Part shown: positions 7,337-12,439 of the stretch, one piece after another | Position numbering within the stretch: position 1 is the first letter of the stretch | How the letters are laid out: every line of letters starts with the position of its first letter | Source of the DNA: a bacterium | Lineage (GTDB): Bacteria; Desulfobacterota; Binatia; UBA12015 | Direction: 5' to 3' | DNA length: 12,439 bases | NCBI GenBank assembly: GCA_029976905.1 | Contig: JAPOLW010000058.1 | Coordinates: 1-12,439, forward strand | Translations under genes and position numbers: made by a program | The notes under the pieces: generated by a model | The model's input: only the letters and a program-made list of their open reading frames with translations | Database searches by the model: none | Told to the model about the DNA's origin: nothing

Positions 7337-8272
7337 GTGAACCACCGCCCGACGACCCAAACCTACGCCCAACATGCCCAGGCGTGCCTTGCTCTCGCGT
7401 GCGCCCTGGTCGCGGCCTGCGGAGACGGCCCCGCGCCGGCTCCAGCCTGTTCGCCGGAGCGTACGTCCGCCGTCGCCTCCGGCATCACCCGACGGGCGCT
7501 CGTCTCGAGCGGCGTCGACCGCGAATACTTCCTCTACGTCCCTGATTCCTGGGACGGCCGCCAATCGCTCGCGCTGGTGCTCAGCCTGCACAGCAGCCCC
7601 TCGTCGGCCGGAGAACACGCGGCGCTCTCCGATCTGCGCACCCTCGCAGAAACCGAGGGGTTCGCCGTCGCGGAGTTGCAGAGCGCACGGCCCCTCGCCT
7701 GGAACGAACCCGTCGAGGCCGGACGGCCGGACGACGTCCTCTACGCGAGCGACGTCATCGACGATGTCGGCCGCGCCCTCTGTCTCGACACCCGACGCGT
7801 CTTCGCGACCGGTTTTTCGGGGGGAGGCCGTATGGCAAGCCGGCTCGCCTGCGACCTCTCCGACCGCATTGCGGCGATCGCACCGGTCGCGGGGCTCCGT
7901 CACGGAGAGCCCTGCACGCCGCACCGACCGGTGCCGGTGGTGACCTTCCACGGCACCGCCGATGTCATCAATCCCTTCGAGGGAGACGATCGCGGGCAGC
8001 GCTGGGGAGAGAGTGTCGCCGAGGCGGTCGCGGGATGGGCGCACGCCAACTCCTGTCGCGGACCACCAGAGACGCAATCGGTCTCCGACGAGGTCGAGCG
8101 TCGTTCGTACCGGGAGTGCGCAGACGGAGCCGAGGTCGAGTTCTACGTCATCGCGGGGGGCGGACATACCTGGCCTGGCAGTCCGATTCCGTCCCCGCTG
8201 GGCTACGTCACCCAGGACATCTCCGCATCCGAAATCGCCTGGCGCTTCTTCGTGCGCCACCCCATGCCGTAG
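7337..8272 (+). CDS. Secreted lipoprotein esterase, LpqC / PHB-depolymerase-type alpha/beta hydrolase
   Basis: A 311-residue protein from a GTG at 7337. Residues 1-27 are a lipoprotein signal with lipobox L-V-A-A-C, so Cys28 would be lipidated. The alpha/beta-hydrolase core follows: FLYVPDSW (65-72); VLSLHSSPSSAG (81-92), the oxyanion region; the nucleophile elbow TGFSGGGRMA with Ser161; the acid loop HGTADVINPF with Asp209; and the histidine loop GGGHTWPG with His277. This order matches COG3509 (LpqC), which holds polyhydroxyalkanoate depolymerases, feruloyl and acetyl-xylan esterases and related secreted esterases. The actual ester is unknown. There are also five mature-domain cysteines (149, 172, 193, 240, 261) that could form disulfides in the periplasm or on the surface. 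The ribosome site is weak, so the start rests on the signal peptide. The gene is divergent from the TonB receptor, with a 201-bp shared upstream region that is GC-rich with hairpin potential (about 7205-7235) and no clear promoter. Confidence 0.9.
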   Translation: MNHRPTTQTYAQHAQACLALACALVAACGDGPAPAPACSPERTSAVASGITRRALVSSGVDREYFLYVPDSWDGRQSLALVLSLHSSPSSAGEHAALSDLRTLAETEGFAVAELQSARPLAWNEPVEAGRPDDVLYASDVIDDVGRALCLDTRRVFATGFSGGGRMASRLACDLSDRIAAIAPVAGLRHGEPCTPHRPVPVVTFHGTADVINPFEGDDRGQRWGESVAEAVAGWAHANSCRGPPETQSVSDEVERRSYRECADGAEVEFYVIAGGGHTWPGSPIPSPLGYVTQDISASEIAWRFFVRHPMP

Positions 8273-8316
8273 TCGCCGGCATCGCGAAGGTCGCCGGGCC
8301 GCGTTCCGACACGCGA

Positions 8317-9126
8317 TCAGGTGAAGTCCGAACCCCCATCGACGTTGATGTTGGCGCCGGTCATGTAGCTGTTGCGCTTCGACCCTACGAAGGCGATGAC
8401 CGGACCGATCTCCGCAGGGTCTCCGGCCCTGGGCAGATGCGCGGGGTGACCAAAGTCCTCCCGGATCCAACGCATGCAATCATGGAGGTTGTCGGGATCG
8501 AGTCCCCGGTGCTCGGGAAGCTTCGCCATGGCCGCACGGAAGCGTTCGGAGGCGAACGACCCGGGCGACACCGTATTCACCAGGATTTCTTCGGGGCCGA
8601 GTGCCAGGGAGAGATTCTTGCTGATGCTCGTCATCGCCGCCTTGGCCGCCGTGTAGGCCGCCAGCGACGCGCTCTGGCGCTTGGTGGAGTGGGCCGAGAC
8701 GTTCACGACGCGGGCCCAGTCGGCCTTACGCAGCAGAGGGAGCGCCGCTCGCGTGCAGCGAACCGCGGCCATCGCGCCCAGTTCGAAGGATTCGAGCCAT
8801 TCGTCGTCGGGGATCTGGTCGAACGCCCGCTGACTCGCACCCGGCCCCGCCGCGTTGACGAGGGTATTGAGATGGCCGAAGCGCTCGTCGATCTCGGCGA
8901 AGGCCCGGCGGATGGCGGCGTCGTCCAGAAGATCGGTCGAAAGACCAAAGGCCTCGGGGCTGCCAAGAGCGCCGAGGTCCTCGACCGCCTCTTCGAGACT
9001 CCTCCGCTCCCGTGCCAGCAGCGCGACGCGCGCTCCCTCCTGCGCAAAGCAACGAGCCGCGGCACGCCCCATGCCCTTGGATCCGCCCTGCACACAGACG
9101 GCTGCTCCGGAAAGTCCCAGATCCAT
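8317..9126 (-). CDS. Short-chain dehydrogenase/reductase (classical SDR)
   Basis: A 269-residue Rossmann-fold oxidoreductase of the classical SDR type. The cofactor motif is GGSKGMG (14-20), the structural motif NAAG is at 91-94, and the active-site pair is YTAAK (Tyr158, Lys162). A C-terminal VDGG typical of Fabg-like SDRs is at 262-265. The basic residue after beta-2 (LLARERR, 37-42) would favour NADP(H). The nearest candidate catalytic Ser (S144 in VNVSAHS) sits 14 residues before the Tyr rather than the usual 13. The start is the ATG at 9126, because GGAGG (minus, 9133-9137) lies 6 nt upstream. A GTG two codons earlier would have no spacer. It lies 56 bp downstream of the halohydrin dehalogenase gene on the same strand, so co-transcription is likely. 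Oxidation of an alcohol formed or used by that enzyme is a reasonable but unproven role. It is convergent with the esterase gene (44 bp). Confidence 0.93.
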   Translation of the reverse strand: MDLGLSGAAVCVQGGSKGMGRAAARCFAQEGARVALLARERRSLEEAVEDLGALGSPEAFGLSTDLLDDAAIRRAFAEIDERFGHLNTLVNAAGPGASQRAFDQIPDDEWLESFELGAMAAVRCTRAALPLLRKADWARVVNVSAHSTKRQSASLAAYTAAKAAMTSISKNLSLALGPEEILVNTVSPGSFASERFRAAMAKLPEHRGLDPDNLHDCMRWIREDFGHPAHLPRAGDPAEIGPVIAFVGSKRNSYMTGANINVDGGSDFT

Positions 9127-9132
9127 TTTCAC

Positions 9133-9137
9133 CCTCC
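9133..9137 (-). promoter_or_regulatory. Ribosome binding site selecting the ATG start of the SDR
   Basis: Minus-strand GGAGG is followed by GTGAAA and then ATG. It is optimally spaced (6 nt) for the ATG at 9126 and abuts the upstream GTG, so the ATG is preferred. Confidence 0.7.
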
Positions 9138-9182
9138 GCGCAAAATACCTGTTTCAGCCCAGCCCGAGCGTGTCTTCCTCGT

Positions 9183-9866
9183 TCATCGTTGTACCCAGCC
9201 ACCACTGAACGGGATTGCCTGTCCGACGAAGAAGTCGCTCTCCTCCCCTGCGAGAAAGAGCGCGAACTGTGCGTCTTCCCGCGCCGTAGCGAGACGGCCG
9301 AGCGGCACCTGTCGTCGCAGCGACGCCTGGAACGACTCCTTCTCCCGCAACGCCGGCGGATAATACACCGGGTTCTCGACATAGTTCTGCGCGATCAGGT
9401 TGACCTGGATGTTGTGCGGCGCGACTTCCACGCCGACCGCCTGGACATAGCCGACCTGTGCCGCCCGCGCTGCGCTGTAGGCGCTGACGGTCTTGAGTCC
9501 GCGCAGAGCCGTGGCGCTGCCATAGACGATGATCTTGCCGCGACGCCGATCGATCATCTGCGGCAGGACCGCTCGGGTCAGTCGGTGGAGCGGGTGGACC
9601 ATCACATCGAACGTCTTGGCCCAGTCGTCGTCCCCCATCTCGGTGACCGGTGTTCCACTGAAATTCGGCGACGCGAGATTGGCAACGAGGATGTCGACCC
9701 GGCCCGCCCTCTCGATCAGGGCCTCGCACGCTCCGTCACGCGTCAGGTCGCTGGCATCGGCGACGATCTCCGCACCCTGCTCGCCAAAGACCTCGCACGT
9801 CGCCGGGCCCATGTAGTCCCCGGCCTGGGTGACCAGCACCCGTCGTCCTTCGAGGCGTTTCTCCAT
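9183..9866 (-). CDS. Halohydrin dehalogenase (haloalcohol dehalogenase, SDR-derived)
   Basis: A 227-residue SDR-fold protein that departs from true SDRs at exactly the positions that define halohydrin dehalogenases. The N-terminal loop is T13-Q-A-G-D-Y18-M-G20, matching T-x4-(F/Y)-x-G in place of the glycine-rich dinucleotide motif. The catalytic triad is Ser117-x12-Tyr130-x3-Arg134, with Arg where SDRs have Lys. NNAG is replaced by VANLAS (61-66). Asn161-Tyr162 correspond to the halide-pocket NY of HheC, and IPFSGGWV (218-225) resembles the HheC C-terminal aromatic segment. The known reaction is cofactor-independent, reversible conversion of vicinal haloalcohols to epoxides plus halide, with epoxide opening by azide, cyanide or nitrite. 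The start is the ATG at 9866 with GGAGGG (minus, 9875-9880) 8 nt upstream. An upstream in-frame ATG at 9947 lacks a ribosome site and overlaps the likely promoter. It is first in a probable operon with the SDR. The length is near the short end of the family. The specific HHDH subtype is not assigned. Confidence 0.87.
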   Translation of the reverse strand: MEKRLEGRRVLVTQAGDYMGPATCEVFGEQGAEIVADASDLTRDGACEALIERAGRVDILVANLASPNFSGTPVTEMGDDDWAKTFDVMVHPLHRLTRAVLPQMIDRRRGKIIVYGSATALRGLKTVSAYSAARAAQVGYVQAVGVEVAPHNIQVNLIAQNYVENPVYYPPALREKESFQASLRRQVPLGRLATAREDAQFALFLAGEESDFFVGQAIPFSGGWVQR

Positions 9867-9874
9867 CGTCGGAA

Positions 9875-9880
9875 CCCTCC
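9875..9880 (-). promoter_or_regulatory. Ribosome binding site selecting the ATG start of the halohydrin dehalogenase
   Basis: Minus-strand GGAGGG is followed by an 8-nt spacer before the ATG at 9866. This supports a 227-residue product rather than the 254-residue frame beginning at 9947, whose extra 27 residues have no family counterpart. Confidence 0.65.
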
Positions 9881-9904
9881 GCGCTCCCCTCTTGTCGCCA
9901 GGCC

Positions 9905-9936
9905 CGTGCGGGCCACTCCAGGTGGAAACCCGCATG
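9905..9936 (-). repeat. Bulged inverted repeat (stem-loop) in the dehalogenase leader
   Basis: TGCGGG (9907-9912) pairs with CCCGCA (9929-9934) and CCAC (9913-9916) pairs with GTGG (9922-9925). A 5-nt loop and a 3-nt AAA bulge (9926-9928, plus strand) remain. One G:T and one C:G pair extend the base. It would sit at the very 5' end of the predicted transcript, or act as a DNA operator just downstream of the promoter. Confidence 0.4.
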
Positions 9937-9940
9937 TTCC

Positions 9941-9969
9941 TTACCATTCGTTCCGGCGTTGCGTGTCAA
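9941..9969 (-). promoter_or_regulatory. Candidate sigma70-type promoter for the dehalogenase-SDR unit
   Basis: On the minus strand a perfect TTGACA (9964-9969) is followed, after exactly 17 bp, by TGGTAA (9941-9946). That is a poor -10 (only two of six bases match), so the call leans on the -35 and the spacing. Transcription would begin near 9934, giving a leader of about 68 nt. Confidence 0.35.
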
Positions 9970-10167
9970 CCCAGGCGAGGGGCCGGGGCGAGGATCGCAT
10001 GGACTTGCCGGCGACGACGTTTCGTGGTTCGGCTTCGTCGTGAGAGTCACCGCTTCCCGGCACGATCTGCTTTGGCCCCTTCACCGGATTCGCACGGCCC
10101 GGACCTCACGCCGTCGCGACGCGGACCTCCGGGCCGGATTCGAAACACGTCGCAAAACCGGACCGTC

Positions 10168-11604
10168 GTGAGAATTCCGAGCGCGCAGGGTTCGCCGCCC
10201 CCGGCGCCGGGCGGGAAGCCGCTCGGCCTGTTCCCGGTTGCGATGGTCATGTTCGGCATCACCACCACGCTGCACGGCCTATCGCCTCTGGCGACCTACG
10301 GACTGGGAGCGGTCTTCTTCCTCTCCGTTGCGGCGATTGGCTTTCTCGGCCCGGCGGGGCTGGTGGGGGCCGGGTGGGCAACCGCCTGGCCCCGGGAGGG
10401 GGGTGTCTATGTGTGGGTGGGGGAAGCGTTCGGAAGCGACTGGGGGTTCCTCGCCACCTGGCTGCAGTGGCTGCAGAATGTCTTCTTCTGGACCGTCCTT
10501 CTCACCGGCAGTGCTTCGATGCTCGCGCTCGGCTGCGGCTGGAAGGACGGCGCGGAGAACGAGGTCTACACGGCGGTCGTCGTCGTCGGCACGATCTGGC
10601 TGTGCACGGGTCTGACCGCCCGGGGCCTGGGATCCACCGGCCGCATGGGTACCGTAGGCTCCCTGGCCGGAACGATCCTGCCCGGCTGCGTCCTCATCGT
10701 TCTCGCCCTGGCGGCTCTTGCGGGAGGACAGCCAGCCCCGAACCACATGCAGTTCACCGCGCTGCTCCCCGACCTCGGGCAACCGTCCACCCTGAGCTTC
10801 GGCATCTCCACCATTCTGATCTTCGCGGGCATCGAATTGATGGGGACGCGCGTCCCCAGCATCCGCCAGCCGGGCCGCACCTACCCGGCGGCCACCCTGC
10901 TGGCCATCGTCCTGACCATCGTGCTCCTCGTTCCGGTCGTTCTCGCAATTGCCTTTCTCGTGCCGGCAGCGGACATCAACCTGGCCGCCGGCATGTTGCA
11001 GGCCGTGCAGGCCGTCACCGATCGACATCCTGCACTGGCTTGGCTGCCGGTGGGATTCGCCCTCGCGCTGCTCCTGGACGCGATCGGGGAGATCGGCGGA
11101 TGGATGGCCGGCACCCCGATTGCGATGGCCGCGGCCGGCCGGGACGGCTATCTGCCCCAGGCGCTCGGGGAGCGACGCAAGGACATCGCCCCCGGGATGC
11201 TGGTGACACAGGCGGTGATCGGGTCGCTGGTCTCGATCAGCTTTCTCGTCGTACCCGGAGTGCAGAGCGTCTTCTGGATTCTCAGCGCCCTGGTCTGCCA
11301 ACTCTACGTGTTGATGTACGCGCTACTCTTCTCGGCGGCCTGGCACCTGCGACGGACCCAACCGGAGACGCATCGCCCGTTTCGGGTGCCGGGCGGCTGG
11401 CCTGGCGTCACGCTGGTTTGCCTGGTGGGGCTGGCCCTCTCCCTCCTCGTCTTCGTAGCTGGATTCATCCGGCCGTCGAGCCTGCACCAGATCAGTGAGA
11501 CCCGTTACCTGCTCACCATTCTCGTCGGCATGACGATCTCCCTCGCGCCGCCGGTGTTCCTGATCCTGCGCAAACGAGCCGGCGAGCGTCGGCTTCCGGC
11601 GTAG
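10168..11604 (+). CDS. APC-superfamily amino acid permease (GadC-like antiporter group)
   Basis: A 478-residue inner-membrane transporter with about 12 predicted helices. The N-terminal half has PREGGVYVWVGEAFGSDWGF followed by LATWLQWLQNVFFW (about 75-108), the signature region of the glutamate:GABA antiporter/GadC-like family. TM6 has FAGIELMGTRVPSIRQPGRT followed by YPAAT (about 218-242), matching the substrate-site and post-TM6 nP.+dYP motif of that group. The substrate is probably an amino acid or related amine or carboxylate, and exchange versus proton symport cannot be told. The GTG at 10168 gives a short hydrophilic N-terminus before TM1 but lacks a clear ribosome site. The ATG at 10243 would cut into TM1. 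Frames further upstream read Arg-rich, non-membrane sequence. It is divergent from the halohydrin dehalogenase gene. The downstream PhyH gene is 427 bp away, so it is probably a separate transcript. Confidence 0.88.
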   Translation: MRIPSAQGSPPPAPGGKPLGLFPVAMVMFGITTTLHGLSPLATYGLGAVFFLSVAAIGFLGPAGLVGAGWATAWPREGGVYVWVGEAFGSDWGFLATWLQWLQNVFFWTVLLTGSASMLALGCGWKDGAENEVYTAVVVVGTIWLCTGLTARGLGSTGRMGTVGSLAGTILPGCVLIVLALAALAGGQPAPNHMQFTALLPDLGQPSTLSFGISTILIFAGIELMGTRVPSIRQPGRTYPAATLLAIVLTIVLLVPVVLAIAFLVPAADINLAAGMLQAVQAVTDRHPALAWLPVGFALALLLDAIGEIGGWMAGTPIAMAAAGRDGYLPQALGERRKDIAPGMLVTQAVIGSLVSISFLVVPGVQSVFWILSALVCQLYVLMYALLFSAAWHLRRTQPETHRPFRVPGGWPGVTLVCLVGLALSLLVFVAGFIRPSSLHQISETRYLLTILVGMTISLAPPVFLILRKRAGERRLPA

Positions 11605-11892
11605 GCCCGGGCTCCTCCACCGGCGCCACGGACCGCATCGGGCCCGGTCCCAGCAGTCGGTCGGAACGGAAGTCGACTTCGACGCGCGGTCGGGCCCCCG
11701 CCCGCTTCCCACCAACGACGCAAGGCCGGCGGCCCGACATCGAGAGCCCTTCGCGCCCGTGGCGGCAAACGGTAGACTCCGGGCACCCCGGGGGATCCGA
11801 CCCGCTCTGGTCGGTCTTCTTCGGGCGGGGGAAACGAGGAAGTGAAAGGCACGCTTTTGATGCAATCCTCGACAAGACGGCACGGATCTCGT

Positions 11893-11908
11893 CGGAATCG
11901 CGATTCCG
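11893..11908. repeat. Perfect 16-nt palindrome, operator-like
   Basis: CGGAATCGCGATTCCG is fully self-complementary. It lies 123 bp upstream of the PhyH start, within a region also bracketed by CACGGA (11881-11886) and TCCGTG (11905-11910). This would suit a dimeric transcription factor. No regulator gene is in the window. Confidence 0.4.
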
Positions 11909-11943
11909 TGCGACGCTCGGGGTGCGGGATCCCCGCGCGAACG

Positions 11944-11978
11944 GCACCATCTCGTGCGAGAGGACGAGCGGATGGTGC
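11944..11978 (+). repeat. Bulged stem-loop ahead of the PhyH gene
   Basis: GCACCAT (11944-11950) pairs with ATGGTGC (11972-11978). CTCGT (11951-11955) pairs with ACGAG (11964-11968). That makes 12 base pairs with one 3-nt bulge and an 8-nt loop, ending 53 nt before the ATG. It is a candidate leader RNA structure. Confidence 0.4.
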
Positions 11979-12020
11979 ACACCCCGGTTCCGTGCCTCCC
12001 GGACGCCGGGCCTGCATCGA

Positions 12021-12026
12021 GAGGAG
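12021..12026 (+). promoter_or_regulatory. Ribosome binding site of the PhyH gene
   Basis: GAGGAG lies 5 nt before the ATG at 12032 and fixes the start of the last gene. Confidence 0.7.
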
Positions 12027-12031
12027 AGACC

Positions 12032-12439
12032 ATGCCTGAACTCGAGAGATTCTCCGCGAAGAACGATCTGGACTGGTCGACGGTCTGGAAGGCCTTCGAC
12101 CGCGATGGTGGCCTGATCGTCGAGGACTTCATCGACCCCTCGCTCCTCGAGCGCATGCGAGGCGACTTCGCACCACAGATCTCCTCCCATCCCGCCGGCA
12201 GCACGACTCCTGGATTGTGGACCGAGTTCCATGGCGCACAGACAAAGCGCATCACCGGCCTGCCCCAGCATTCGGAGGCCTGGGTCGAGCTCCTCGACCA
12301 CCCGCGCTATCGGGAGATGGGAGATCGCTACCTCGGCGAGAACGACTACTGGCTCAATACCGGCCAGCTCATCTGTATCGGCCCCGGCGAGACCGAGCAG
12401 ATCCCACACCGCGACGAACTCAACTGGCCCGAGGCACGT
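12032..12439 (+). CDS. Phytanoyl-CoA dioxygenase (PhyH) family oxygenase, N-terminal part, cut by right edge
   Basis: The first 136 residues of a cytoplasmic Fe(II)/2-oxoglutarate-dependent oxygenase. Family features are the opening AFDRDGGLIVEDFIDPSLLE (21-40), a long variable segment, NTGQLICIGPGE (109-120), and the iron-binding His-x-Asp in PHRDELNWP (His126, Asp128). The distal His and the 2-oxoglutarate-binding Arg would lie beyond the window. The retained Asp argues for a hydroxylase-type centre rather than a halogenase, which carries Gly or Ala there. GAGGAG sits 5 nt before the ATG. Typical family length is about 250-300 residues, so roughly half is present. The substrate is unknown; relatives act on acyl-CoAs, natural products or small polar metabolites. 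Proximity to a dehalogenase/SDR pair and a permease suggests small-molecule metabolism, but a separate transcription unit is likely. Confidence 0.88.
   Translation, partial: MPELERFSAKNDLDWSTVWKAFDRDGGLIVEDFIDPSLLERMRGDFAPQISSHPAGSTTPGLWTEFHGAQTKRITGLPQHSEAWVELLDHPRYREMGDRYLGENDYWLNTGQLICIGPGETEQIPHRDELNWPEAR

Larger units (their letters stand above)
9867..10167. other. Divergent intergenic region between dehalogenase and permease genes
   Basis: This 301-bp stretch has no credible gene. On the dehalogenase side it holds a perfect TTGACA with a weak -10, a bulged stem-loop at 9905-9936 and the ribosome site. On the permease side it holds two copies of CCGGATTCG (10084-10092, 10134-10142) exactly 50 bp apart, two copies of CGGACCTC (10100-10107, 10122-10129) and a 10-nt palindrome CGTCGCGACG (10112-10121) between them. 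No convincing permease promoter or strong ribosome site is visible. Confidence 0.6.
11605..12031 (+). other. Long non-coding gap / probable 5' leader of the PhyH gene
   Basis: This 427-bp stretch has no credible gene. A 65-codon frame from a GTG at 11842 is Arg-rich and unconvincing. It holds a possible -10 hexamer TAGACT at 11773-11778 with a poor -35. A perfect 16-nt palindrome lies at 11893-11908. There is a bulged stem-loop at 11944-11978 and a small hairpin CCCGG-ACG-CCGGG at 11998-12010, directly ahead of the PhyH ribosome site. Confidence 0.55.

Noticed and set aside
9154..9186. A 10-codon micro-frame (MNEEDTLGLG) overlapping the dehalogenase stop as ATGA
   Set aside because: It is too short to support, has no good ribosome site, and more likely is chance in the 56-bp spacer before the SDR.
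9183..9866. Annotation as an ordinary NAD(P)-dependent SDR
   Set aside because: The cofactor glycine motif and the catalytic Lys are both missing, replaced by the halohydrin dehalogenase signatures.
9867..9947. An N-terminal 27-residue extension of the halohydrin dehalogenase from an ATG at 9947
   Set aside because: It has no ribosome site and overlaps the candidate -10 element. The ATG at 9866 has GGAGGG and aligns with the family N-terminus.
11842..12039. A 65-codon plus-strand frame in the gap before the PhyH gene
   Set aside because: The product would be Arg-rich with no domain. The purine stretch GAGGAA almost abuts its GTG, and it overlaps the PhyH ribosome site and start.
11323..12409. 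Long minus-strand open frames antisense to the permease end and the PhyH gene
   Set aside because: They have no family motifs, and the plus-strand PhyH HxD motif and ribosome site show which strand is coding.
12032..12439. PhyH-family protein as a non-haem iron halogenase feeding the dehalogenase
   Set aside because: The metal motif is His126-Arg-Asp128. Halogenases of this superfamily lack the Asp, so a hydroxylase-type centre is more likely.

Overview
This is a high-GC (roughly two-thirds G+C), gene-dense bacterial chromosome segment. It has no tRNA, rRNA, CRISPR array, transposase or integrase that I can see. The outer-membrane TonB-dependent receptor and the lipoprotein indicate a Gram-negative cell. 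The mix of a membrane glycosyltransferase with TPR repeats, a sphingomonad-style TonB receptor, SDR enzymes, a PhyH dioxygenase and a PEP-synthase-like protein would suit a Myxococcota/'Deltaproteobacteria'-type or other environmental proteobacterial genome. The sequence alone does not fix the taxon.

Layout. (1) Positions 1-1976, minus strand: a macro-domain protein followed by the first 456 residues of a PEP/pyruvate-binding (PEP synthase-like) protein with a signal peptide. The two overlap as TGATG, so they look translationally coupled. (2) Positions 2083-4488, plus: an 801-residue polytopic GT-C-type membrane protein with a C-terminal TPR array (TMTC-like), divergent from the macro gene. 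(3) Positions 4646-7135, minus: an 829-residue TonB-dependent receptor. (4) Positions 7337-8272, plus: an LpqC/PHB-depolymerase-type esterase lipoprotein, divergent from the receptor. (5) Positions 8317-9866, minus: a two-gene unit. The upstream gene carries every diagnostic motif of a halohydrin dehalogenase (T-x4-Y-x-G and S-x12-Y-x3-R). The downstream gene is a conventional NAD(P)-binding SDR. (6) Positions 10168-11604, plus: an APC-superfamily amino acid permease of the GadC-like group, divergent from the dehalogenase. (7) Positions 12032 to the right edge, plus: the N-terminal 136 residues of a phytanoyl-CoA-dioxygenase-family Fe(II)/2-oxoglutarate oxygenase.

How the genes may work together (inference). 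The receptor and secreted esterase are plausible partners for capturing and opening an ester substrate at the cell surface. The dehalogenase, SDR, permease and PhyH oxygenase could form a small catabolic or detoxification cluster for a halogenated or epoxidised small molecule. The most notable item is the halohydrin dehalogenase, a rare enzyme family, here with an SDR partner and with a candidate -35 element (TTGACA) and a stem-loop in its leader.

The first and last genes are cut by the window edges. Many long open frames antisense to real genes are by-products of the GC bias and were left out.
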